Assembly (NCBI RefSeq): GCF_900111175.1
Contig: NZ_FOGI01000007.1
Location: 1 to 64,000, forward strand
DNA from: Actinokineospora terrae
GTDB taxonomy: Bacteria > Actinomycetota > Actinomycetes > Mycobacteriales > Pseudonocardiaceae
Length of the DNA: 64,000 nt
Direction of reading: 5' to 3'
This document shows positions 16,462 to 24,029 of the stretch, piece by piece (the stretch's first letter is position 1; each line of letters begins with the position of its first letter). The notes beneath the pieces are model-generated. The model ran no database searches, was not told the origin of the DNA, and worked only from the letters and a program-made list of their open reading frames with translations. The position numbers and the translations under genes were made by a program.

Positions 16462-17840
16462 CAAGTCCCCAGGACACCCGCTTGTCCGGCATACCCCTAC
16501 CGAGGCGGATAAGGGCCCTCGACCTCCTGTCCCACACGACCACCTCCGGATTCGCGTGGATCGTGGCGACCGAGGTGGCGATCTTCGCATGGGCGGTGGT
16601 CGGCGCGGTGTCGGCCGGATGGCCGGATTCCCTGTCACTGCGGCTGTTCGCGCTGCTGACGGCCTTCGCGATACTGCACATGGAGGCAACCCGACCGGCG
16701 GAAGAACGACGCAGGGCCGCGCATTTGTCGGGTGAGCACATCGACCACACGGGGGTATGGACCTGCGCGGGTGCGCTGGTGCTGCCGATCCCGCTGGTTG
16801 TGGCGCTCGTCCTGGTCATCCGCGTCCGGCGGTACTTCATCGCGCGGAAACCGCCAGGACGTTATGTGTTCACGACTTTCGCGATCACCTCGTCCGCGCT
16901 GGCGGCCCAGGCGCTCGCCACGGCGACCCCCCTGCACAACTGGGTGCGCGGCGCAAGGGTGGAGCCGAATGAGGTCCTAGCCGCTACAGCGGCGGTGGCG
17001 GCCGCGTTCGGTGTGTACTACCTCGCGCAGACAGTGGTTATCGGAATCGCCCGCGGTCTGCGCGGCGACTGGTCGTGGGTGTCGATCCTGGGCCACCGCA
17101 AGGAGAACGCGGACCTGGCGATCACGCTCTGCCTCGGCCTCATCGCGGCCTGGGGTGCCGGTGTCGCTTATGGCCTGCTGCTGGCAGCGCTATCGGTCGT
17201 GGTCGTCGGCTACACCCGGCACACCCAGCGCATCGAGCAGTTGGAGCTGGAGCGCGACCGGCTGGAGGTCGACGCGCTGCACGACCCGCTGACCGGCCTG
17301 GCCAACCAGCGCGGGTTCAACCCGGCCGCCGCCCTCGCCCTCGTCGCCGACCAGGCCCGCCGCCGCCCCACCGCGGTCATGATGTTCGACCTGGACCGGT
17401 TCAAGCAGGTCAACGCCCGGCTCGGGCACCTCGGCGCCAACGAGGTCCTCAAGGCACTCGCGGGCGTCCTGCGCACCAGCGTCCGCCGCGACGACCTGGT
17501 CTGCCGCTGGGGCGGCGAGGAGTTCACGGTCCTCCTGCCCAGCACCTCCCGCGCCGACGCCTGGGCCATCGCCGAACGCATCCGGAGCGCAGTGGAGTCC
17601 ATGACGGTCGAACTGACCAAGGCCGCCGGTGGCCGTACCGAGCAGGTCGGCAACTTCACCATCTCCGGCGGGATAGCGCTATCGCCCGAGCACGGCACAG
17701 ACCTGGCGACGCTCCAGGAGTACGCGGACCAAGCCTTAGCCGAGGCCAAGGACAGTGGCCGAAACCAGATCAGACTGACCCCCGCGGTACCGCTACCCGG
17801 CCCGCGTTCGAACCGGGAACGCACCCTGGACCCGAGCTAG
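16449..17840 (+). CDS. Membrane-bound diguanylate cyclase (GGDEF)
   Basis: The 463-residue protein has about six to seven membrane helices in residues 25-270, a short coiled linker (RIEQLELERDRLEVDALHDPLTGL) and a C-terminal GGDEF domain. The active-site motif is RWGGEEFTVLLP, so it should make cyclic di-GMP from two GTP. MMFDLDRFKQVNARLGHL supplies the metal-binding Asp. No RxxD inhibitory site is obvious five residues before GGEEF. The start ATG 16449 follows GGGGGACA; an upstream start lacks a ribosome site. No EAL domain or PilZ partner is in the window. Confidence 0.92.
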   Translation: MPSLTSPQDTRLSGIPLPRRIRALDLLSHTTTSGFAWIVATEVAIFAWAVVGAVSAGWPDSLSLRLFALLTAFAILHMEATRPAEERRRAAHLSGEHIDHTGVWTCAGALVLPIPLVVALVLVIRVRRYFIARKPPGRYVFTTFAITSSALAAQALATATPLHNWVRGARVEPNEVLAATAAVAAAFGVYYLAQTVVIGIARGLRGDWSWVSILGHRKENADLAITLCLGLIAAWGAGVAYGLLLAALSVVVVGYTRHTQRIEQLELERDRLEVDALHDPLTGLANQRGFNPAAALALVADQARRRPTAVMMFDLDRFKQVNARLGHLGANEVLKALAGVLRTSVRRDDLVCRWGGEEFTVLLPSTSRADAWAIAERIRSAVESMTVELTKAAGGRTEQVGNFTISGGIALSPEHGTDLATLQEYADQALAEAKDSGRNQIRLTPAVPLPGPRSNRERTLDPS

Positions 17841-17872
17841 CACCCCGGTGACCCGCCGGTAATGTTCGACCG

Positions 17873-18604
17873 GTGACCGACCCGCTGGCCCCGCTCCTGG
17901 ACCTCCCCGGCGTCCCCGACGCCGTCGCCCTAGCCAGGGACGCCGTGGCCGAGGTCCACCGCCACCCCACCAACCGCCGCGGCTGGCCCGCCACCGCCGC
18001 CGAGGCCTCCGTCCGAGCCGCCCGCGCCTCCGCCGTCCTCGACGGCGGCCCCGCCGACATCCCGGCGGACGGCGAGGTCACCGACCCCACCCTGGCAGGC
18101 GCCCTCCGCGTAGCCGAGGCCTTGGGGCCGCTGCTCCCCACCTGGGAACGCGCCCCCATGCAAGCCCTAGCCCGCCTGCACGTTCTCGCCGCTGCCGACC
18201 TAACTGGACCCGATAGCCTCGGCCGCCCTCGCGCGGGGCTAGGTGTCGCTAGTCGCTTGGACCTGCTTGCGGGTCTTATTGCGGGCGGCACAAAGGTTCC
18301 TGGACCGGTTCTAGCCGCCATCGTCCACGGTGAACTGTTGGCTCTGACTCCATTTGGTACTGCGGACGGGGTTGTTGCCCGCGCCGCCGCTCGCTTGACT
18401 CTTATCAGCACCGGTCTGGACCCCAAGGGCCTAGCTGTTCCCGAAGTAGCGTTCCTGCGCAACCCCAACCGCTACCGAGACCTAGCCGCCGCCTTCGCTT
18501 CTGGTGCTCCTGACGCCATTGGTGAGTGGATCATCTACAGCTGCGAGTCTCTAGAGGCGGGTGCTCGGGAGGCCGCATCGATCGCGGACGCGGCGACGGC
18601 TTGA
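17873..18604 (+). CDS. Degenerate Fic-fold protein (Rv3662c-like position)
   Basis: The 243-residue protein is almost entirely helical. The segment ALTPFGTADGVVARAAARL aligns with the Fic core HPFxxGNGRxxR, but the catalytic His is replaced by Thr and GNGR by ADGV. AMPylation activity is therefore unlikely, and a binding or regulatory role is inferred. It lies between the diguanylate cyclase and a convergent palindromic repeat. The second half shows more A/T at third positions than the first half. The start is GTG 17873. Confidence 0.6.
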   Translation: MTDPLAPLLDLPGVPDAVALARDAVAEVHRHPTNRRGWPATAAEASVRAARASAVLDGGPADIPADGEVTDPTLAGALRVAEALGPLLPTWERAPMQALARLHVLAAADLTGPDSLGRPRAGLGVASRLDLLAGLIAGGTKVPGPVLAAIVHGELLALTPFGTADGVVARAAARLTLISTGLDPKGLAVPEVAFLRNPNRYRDLAAAFASGAPDAIGEWIIYSCESLEAGAREAASIADAATA

Positions 18605-18666
18605 GATCGTTGGTTGTCCACAGGGCGGTGGCTCGCTTGGTGCGTTGTGTGGGTGGCTCTCGGTAA

Positions 18667-19022
18667 GCTGTATATCGGGGGCTGCTGTGGGCGGTTTGAT
18701 CTTGAGCTGGGGTAGGTGGCTCTCGGTCTCGCCTGCGGCGTCGACGATCAACGGCTCGCCTTCGGCATTGCGCTGGGGCGCGAGTTTCGAGCTGTGCTCG
18801 ATGGGGCGAACTTGTTTTGCGCGGGGCCCCTGCGGCGTCCTGGGAAGAGCACAAAGGCGGGGCCTGAAGAGACGGCCCTCCCCCACGCTGGCGAGTTCAC
18901 GGACGCCGCCACCCCACACAAGACAAGTCCACCCCATCGAGCAGAGTTGGCACCAGCGACTCCGAGGAGCGTTGTTCGGCCAACGTTGCAGAGGGCTGGG
19001 TTGTGGGCCAACGTCTGAGAGG
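18667..19022 (+). repeat. Dispersed palindromic repeat, copy B
   Basis: This is the most complete copy. Arm 18796-18826 pairs with 18912-18942 (31 nt each, five mismatches that are all transitions), enclosing 85 nt. Left of the arms about 130 bp are shared with copy C, including CTCGCCTGCGGCGTCGACGA. Right of the arms the invariant 20-mer GGCACCAGCGACTCCGAGGA (18949-18968) is followed by two 27-nt GGCCAACG units. It fills the convergent gap between the Fic-like gene and murQ, and could fold into a long hairpin in RNA from either strand. There is no credible gene in 18605-19059. Confidence 0.85.
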
Positions 19023-19059
19023 ACTCTTCTTTCCTGTGGGTCTCTCCTTGGCGGAGTCC

Positions 19060-19986
19060 TCAGAAAGCGTGTGCTCCCAGCAAGCCCAGTGCTCGTCTCA
19101 CGTGTCCACTTGACTCGGCCAACGCCCGAGCCGCATCCATAACGTCCACACCGGACAGCAGGTGCACCATCGCCACCTTCAAATCCCCGTGCGCCGCCAG
19201 CAACGCCGCCGAGCACTCCTGCTGCCCAGACCCCGTTGCCTCACGCAGGATCCGCAGACTCCGCCCACGCAGCTTGGCGTTGGTCGCGCGCATGCTGACC
19301 ATCAGGTTCGAGTAAGTGCGCCCCATCTTCACCATCACCGCAGTCGAGAACGTGGTGAGTAAGATCTTCTGCGCGGTCCCGGCCTTCATCCGGGTCGATC
19401 CAGAGATCGCCTCAGGCCCGGTGTCCACCGCGATCACCAGGTCGACGCCAGGGGCGCGGGCGGCGTCCGGGTTGTTCGAGACGAGCGCGGTGCTCGCGCC
19501 GATGCGGTGGGCCTCGGCGAGCGCGCCCAGCACGTACGGGGTCCGCCCAGAAGCGGTGAGGCCGAGTACGAAGTCCCCGGGGCGCGCGTCACGGCGCATC
19601 TCGGCGGCGCCTTCGGATTCGTCATCCTCCGCGCCCTCCACCGCTTCCCGTAGTGCGGAAGGGCCGCCCGCGTGGTGCACCAGGAACCATTCAGCGGGGA
19701 CGTTGTAGGTCGGCGTTAGCTCTGCCGCGTCCAGGGTCGCGAGGCGGCCGGAGGTGCCAGCGCCGACGTAGTGCACGCGGTGGCCGGATTGCAGTGCCTC
19801 GGTTGCCATGTCCACGGCCCGGCTCAGGTGCGGTAGGGCGGCGGCGACGGCGGTCGGGACGAGTTGGTCTTCCGAGTTGATGGTGCGCAGGATGTCGAGC
19901 GTCGACATCCGGTCGATCTCCGTGGTGCGCGGGTTGCGCCGCTCGGTCGGGGAGTCCACATGGACCGACTGACGTGGCACGGTCAT
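19060..19986 (-). CDS. murQ: N-acetylmuramic acid 6-phosphate etherase
   Basis: The 308-residue enzyme cleaves the lactyl ether of MurNAc-6-phosphate to GlcNAc-6-phosphate and D-lactate in the cytoplasm. The SIS fold is recognisable by VHYVGAGTSGRLATLDAAE and TASGRTPYVLGAL. The family signature is TGPEAISGSTRMKAGTAQK. The length is standard. It follows murR by 43 bp on the same strand and is the last gene of the recycling set. The downstream palindromic repeat starts 38 bp after the stop. Confidence 0.96.
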   Translation of the reverse strand: MTVPRQSVHVDSPTERRNPRTTEIDRMSTLDILRTINSEDQLVPTAVAAALPHLSRAVDMATEALQSGHRVHYVGAGTSGRLATLDAAELTPTYNVPAEWFLVHHAGGPSALREAVEGAEDDESEGAAEMRRDARPGDFVLGLTASGRTPYVLGALAEAHRIGASTALVSNNPDAARAPGVDLVIAVDTGPEAISGSTRMKAGTAQKILLTTFSTAVMVKMGRTYSNLMVSMRATNAKLRGRSLRILREATGSGQQECSAALLAAHGDLKVAMVHLLSGVDVMDAARALAESSGHVRRALGLLGAHAF

Positions 19987-20029
19987 CCGAGTTCCCCCTC
20001 CCCGGCGCGGTTGGCCCGCGCACCAGGTC

Positions 20030-20962
20030 TCATTTCCCGTTCTCCCGCGGCTTGCGCCGCCCGTCGTGCCTCGTCTCCAGCCGGTGCGTGCCGACGGCGT
20101 CCCTGGTCGAGTCCAGTGCCTTGATCGACTGGTCCAGGTGCCGCTGCGCGACCCCGATGAACAGGCAGTCGACGACGGTGAGCTGCGCGATGCGGCTCGC
20201 GGTCGCCCCCGAGCGGAACGTGGTCTCCCGCGCGGCCGTGGTGAGCACGAGGTCGGCCACCTCGGCGATCGGGGACGTCGGGTAGTTCGTCAGGGCGACC
20301 GTGGTCGCCCCGTGCTCGCGGGCGGTGCGCAGCGCCTCGACGGTGTCGACGGTGGCGCCGGTGTGCGAGATCGCCACCGCGACGTCGCCGGGGCTCAGCA
20401 CCGCGGCCGAGGTCAGCATGATGTGCGTGTCGTTCCAGGCGAAGCTCACCCGGCCGATCCGGTGCAGCTTCTGCTGCAGGTCGGCGGCGACGAACGCGCT
20501 GGCACCGACGCCGTAGACGTCGACCCGGCCCGCTGTCGCCACGGCGTCGACCACCTTGGCGAGCACTTCGATGTCGAGCTGTTCGGCTGTCTCCTCGACG
20601 GCGCGCGCGTCGGAGAAGGTGACCTTGCCGACGACGGTCTTCAGGTCGTCCTCTGGCGCGATCTCACCCCCGAGGTCGCGGTCGACGCGCGCGGCTGAGC
20701 GAGCCGTGTCGGCGGCAAGCGCGATCCGCAGCTCGGGGTAGCCCCCGACGCCGATCGCCTTGCAGAACCGGGTCACGGTGGTCTCGCTGGTGCCCGCGGC
20801 CTCGGCGACCTCGGTGATGCTGCGCCTGGCGACGGTGGACGGGCTGTCGAGCACAACCTTGGCCACCCGCTGCTCCGCACGGGCTAGGCCGGGCAGGAGC
20901 GAGCGAATGCGGACCAACGGGCTTGACTCGCTGTGTTCTGCTGTCATTTGACTCGCACTCAC
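20030..20962 (-). CDS. murR: MurR/RpiR-family regulator of MurNAc use
   Basis: The 310-residue protein has an N-terminal HTH_6 domain (about residues 18-90; SITEVAEAAGTSETTVTRFCKAIG) and a C-terminal SIS sugar-phosphate-binding domain (VDVYGVGASAFVAADLQQKL, ISHTGATVDTVEAL). Regulators of this type sense MurNAc-6-phosphate or GlcNAc-6-phosphate. Its place directly before murQ supports that ligand. ATG 20962 or ATG 20947 are possible starts. An AACT-N7-AGTT dyad lies just upstream (20969-20983). Confidence 0.88.
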   Translation of the reverse strand: MSASQMTAEHSESSPLVRIRSLLPGLARAEQRVAKVVLDSPSTVARRSITEVAEAAGTSETTVTRFCKAIGVGGYPELRIALAADTARSAARVDRDLGGEIAPEDDLKTVVGKVTFSDARAVEETAEQLDIEVLAKVVDAVATAGRVDVYGVGASAFVAADLQQKLHRIGRVSFAWNDTHIMLTSAAVLSPGDVAVAISHTGATVDTVEALRTAREHGATTVALTNYPTSPIAEVADLVLTTAARETTFRSGATASRIAQLTVVDCLFIGVAQRHLDQSIKALDSTRDAVGTHRLETRHDGRRKPRENGK

Positions 20963-20968
20963 GTGGGA

Positions 20969-20983
20969 AACTTACTAACAGTT
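20969..20983 (-). promoter_or_regulatory. Candidate MurR operator/promoter element
   Basis: AACT-TACTAAC-AGTT forms a small dyad 7 bp before the longest murR start, inside an AT-rich patch unusual for this genome. It may be a promoter or an autoregulatory site. The evidence is only position and symmetry. Confidence 0.3.
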
Positions 20984-21114
20984 ATGGGGTAGTACAAGAC
21001 GGTGCATGACATCTGGTGGCAACGCTACCCAAATGTGTCCGTACCGGTCGTCGCCCCTGGTGGGGGCTTGCCCACCGCATCGCTGGGCGAACGCGGATTG
21101 TTAGCATCCGAAGG

Positions 21115-22791
21115 TCAACGAGTTTTGGGCTCCCACCCGAGCGGGCGTATCAAGTGGGGTTGTTTCTCACCGTTGAGTAGGATTCGCCTACTGTCGGTGA
21201 CGATGATTCGATCAAGTGTCACCCCTCGGCCGCTATGGCGACTGTCCGTGACATAACGCCAACGAACCGTCACGGGCGCCCCGACCGGCCCAATCGCGTG
21301 GACTGTCCACCAACTACGGTACCCAGAACCGGACAAACCGGTGACTTCCCCCTCGGGGGCGCCCGGCCCGGACACCCGCAGCGGTAGCGCTCGCCACGTC
21401 CCGCCGTCCTCGGACTCGACCACGAGGCTGTCGCCCGCGTCCGTGTCGACGAATGCGGCGAAACTCACCGAGACCGGACCGGTCGACCGCAGCGGTCCGG
21501 TGAGCAGCGTCGCGCCGCCGGTGGCGGTGTACCAGGCCGTTGGACCCTGGCGCGGGCGCACGGCCAGTGCCCTGGCCAGCCCGGTGGCCAGCGCCTCCCG
21601 CGCCGAGTTGATCGAGCCGTTGGTGCGCACCGGGTGGACCCGGTTGGTCAGCAGGACCGCGATGGACCGCGACGCCGGGTCGAGCACGAGCGAGGTCCCG
21701 GTGTAGCCCGTGTGCCCGGCCGTCCTGGGGCCCGCCAGGCCGCCCATGTACCAGCGCTGGTCCAGCTCGAAGCCGAGGCCGTGCGCGTTACCGGGATAGG
21801 CGGCGTTGTGGTTGGTCAACATCTCCCGGACCGTGGCCTCGCGCAGGATGCGCTTCCCCCGGTACATGCCGCCGTTGAGGATCGTCTGCCCCAACACGGC
21901 CAGGTCTTTGGCGGTCGAGAACACCCCGGCGTGACCGGCTACCCCGCCCAGCGACCACGCGTTCTCGTCGTGGACCTCGCCTCTGACCATCCCGCGTGTC
22001 GGTGCCGTTTGGTACTCCGTGGCCGCGATCCTGTCCCGCTTGCTGGCTGGCGGGTTGAAGCCGGTGTCAGTTAGGCCCAACGGTGTAGTGATCCTCTTGG
22101 TGACCACGGAGTCCAGCGGCTCTCCACGCAGGCGCTCGACCAGGACACCCAGAGCGATGAGGTTGAGGTCCGAGTAGGTGTAGACGCTGCCCGGTGGCGC
22201 TGACAGCGCGTGGTCCATGACGGCCTTGATCCGCGCTGCCTTGTCCGGGTAGTCCCGCCAGAGAGGGATGAAGGGCTCTAGGCCGGAGGTGTGGGTCAGC
22301 AGATGCTTGACGGTGATGGCTGCCTTGCCGTTGACGCCGAACTCCGGCAGGTAGGTCGACACGGGCTTCTCGATGCCGACTATCCCGTCCTCGACCAGGC
22401 CCAAGACGGCGATGGAGGTGAACAGCTTGGTCACCGACGCCACGTCGAAGATGGTGTCCACGCGCATCGGAACCTGCTGGTCGGCAGGTAGCTCGGTCGT
22501 CGCGTCCGCGTATCGCACAGCCTTACCGGTCGCGGTCTGGTCGACGATGACCCCGTCGTGCGCCAGCAGGGTCACTGCACCGGGGAAGAGAGGGCTGCCC
22601 GCGATAATGGCCTTGGCCGCCTCTATCGGCGCCGGATCGAGACCGACAGACTCAGGGCTACCTTTGCGCAGCACGGTCGTGGCAGCTGCGAAGCCGTCAA
22701 CCGGCACGTCGAACCTGCCCGTTGGTCCTACGCCCGCCGTGACCGCCAAGACCGCAACCGCCGCTCCGAGTTGTACGAGCACCGCCCCCAC
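21115..22791 (-). CDS. Secreted serine hydrolase, AmiE/beta-lactamase-like (muropeptide amidase candidate)
   Basis: The 558-residue protein starts with a signal-like hydrophobic segment (VLVQLGAAVAVLAVTAG). It then has a class C beta-lactamase fold: SVTK (SxxK nucleophile), YSDLN (YxN) and HTGYTG (KTG equivalent). In B. subtilis the equivalent gene amiE (ybbE), next to namZ and nagZ, encodes an N-acetylmuramyl-L-alanine amidase of this fold. A C-terminal region of about 150 residues (from WYTATGGATLLTGPL) looks like a beta-sandwich domain not typical of plain beta-lactamases. It lies 3 bp after namZ. Confidence 0.82.
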   Translation of the reverse strand: MGAVLVQLGAAVAVLAVTAGVGPTGRFDVPVDGFAAATTVLRKGSPESVGLDPAPIEAAKAIIAGSPLFPGAVTLLAHDGVIVDQTATGKAVRYADATTELPADQQVPMRVDTIFDVASVTKLFTSIAVLGLVEDGIVGIEKPVSTYLPEFGVNGKAAITVKHLLTHTSGLEPFIPLWRDYPDKAARIKAVMDHALSAPPGSVYTYSDLNLIALGVLVERLRGEPLDSVVTKRITTPLGLTDTGFNPPASKRDRIAATEYQTAPTRGMVRGEVHDENAWSLGGVAGHAGVFSTAKDLAVLGQTILNGGMYRGKRILREATVREMLTNHNAAYPGNAHGLGFELDQRWYMGGLAGPRTAGHTGYTGTSLVLDPASRSIAVLLTNRVHPVRTNGSINSAREALATGLARALAVRPRQGPTAWYTATGGATLLTGPLRSTGPVSVSFAAFVDTDAGDSLVVESEDGGTWRALPLRVSGPGAPEGEVTGLSGSGYRSWWTVHAIGPVGAPVTVRWRYVTDSRHSGRGVTLDRIIVTDSRRILLNGEKQPHLIRPLGWEPKTR

Positions 22792-22794
22792 CCT

Positions 22795-24024
22795 TCACGG
22801 ATACAGCAGGTAGGGCCTCCGCAGTTCCCGGAAGCCCGATAGAGCCGTCTCCCACGACCCGGTGATCTCCGCGGCGCTCGCCCCTGCCGACACCATCTGC
22901 CGCAGCCGGTCGGACCCCGAGAGCTTGTCGACGTAGTTGTCCGGCCGCCAGGCGAACACGTCCGGGTGCACCCGCCGAGCCGCCACGACCATGGCCACGG
23001 CGGTCCCGATGGCGTCGAACCGGCGCGGGTCGGTGACGTGGAGCTGCACCCCGCCGCAGACCTGCCCGGTGAACTTGCCGGACGTCGGCTGGAAGTAGGC
23101 CTCGCGGACCCGGGCGCCTGGCGGAGCGCCGATGGCCTCGGCCCAGCGCCAATCGATGCCGGGAGCGCCGACCAGCTCGAACGGCCGCGTCGTGCCCCTG
23201 CCCTCGGACAGCACCGTGCCCTCGACCAGGCCGGTGCCCGGGTACACCAGCGCGGTCGTCTCGGTCGGCATGTTCGGGCTCGGCATCACCCAGGTCAGCC
23301 CGGTCTCGCCGAACAGGCGGTCCCGTCGCCAGCCCCGCACGTGCTCCACGGTCAGCTCCCGCAAGCGCTTGCCAGCGTCGGTGACCAGGTACTCCCCGTC
23401 GAACATCGTCGCCAGCTCACCCGCGGTCATGCCGTGCTGCTGGGCGATCGGCTTTCGACCGACCGCCGAGGCGAAGGCGGGATCGAGCACCGGACCGGCT
23501 GCGGCACCGCCGATGGGGTTGGGCCGGTCGAGCACCATGAAGGCAGCGTCGACCAGTGCCGCGGCGTGCATCGCGGAGTACATCGTCCAGATGTAGGTGT
23601 AGAACCGCGCACCGACGTCGGCGATGTCGAACAAGACGAGGTCTACGCCCGCCTTGGCGAACTGCCCTGCCAACTGCTGGGGAGTCTTGCCGTAAGAGTC
23701 GTAGACAGGGATACCTGTGCGCGGGTCGAGGTAGTCGCCGTCGGAGCCGCCTGCCTGGGCCGTGCCGCGGAAGCCGTGCTCCGGGCCGAACACCGCTACC
23801 GGACGCACGCCGGCAGCCACCATGGCGTCGACGATGTGGGTGCCGTCCCGGGTCGTCCCAGTCGGGTTCGACACGACGCCGACCCGGTGACCGCGGAGGC
23901 GGTCCCACCGCTGCTCGGCGAGGACGTCCGCGCCCGGTGTGACCGCGATGGCCTGTGGCGGGGGTCGGATGGCGGCTAGAGGGACCGACAGGGTCGACGC
24001 GGCGAGGAACTGCCGTCTGTCCAT
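22795..24024 (-). CDS. namZ: Exo-beta-N-acetylmuramidase NamZ (DUF1343)
   Basis: The 409-residue protein carries the DUF1343 motifs VVSNPTGTTRDG, FGPEHGFRG (with the catalytic Glu) and MPSPNMPT, plus YPGTGLVEGT. NamZ removes terminal MurNAc from peptidoglycan chains. The N-terminus MDRRQFLAASTLSVPLAAI looks like a twin-arginine signal, so the enzyme should be exported folded. It sits between nagZ (5 bp upstream) and the AmiE-like gene (3 bp downstream), the same trio as in the B. subtilis ybb operon. Confidence 0.93.
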   Translation of the reverse strand: MDRRQFLAASTLSVPLAAIRPPPQAIAVTPGADVLAEQRWDRLRGHRVGVVSNPTGTTRDGTHIVDAMVAAGVRPVAVFGPEHGFRGTAQAGGSDGDYLDPRTGIPVYDSYGKTPQQLAGQFAKAGVDLVLFDIADVGARFYTYIWTMYSAMHAAALVDAAFMVLDRPNPIGGAAAGPVLDPAFASAVGRKPIAQQHGMTAGELATMFDGEYLVTDAGKRLRELTVEHVRGWRRDRLFGETGLTWVMPSPNMPTETTALVYPGTGLVEGTVLSEGRGTTRPFELVGAPGIDWRWAEAIGAPPGARVREAYFQPTSGKFTGQVCGGVQLHVTDPRRFDAIGTAVAMVVAARRVHPDVFAWRPDNYVDKLSGSDRLRQMVSAGASAAEITGSWETALSGFRELRRPYLLYP

Positions 24025-24029
24025 CTCCG

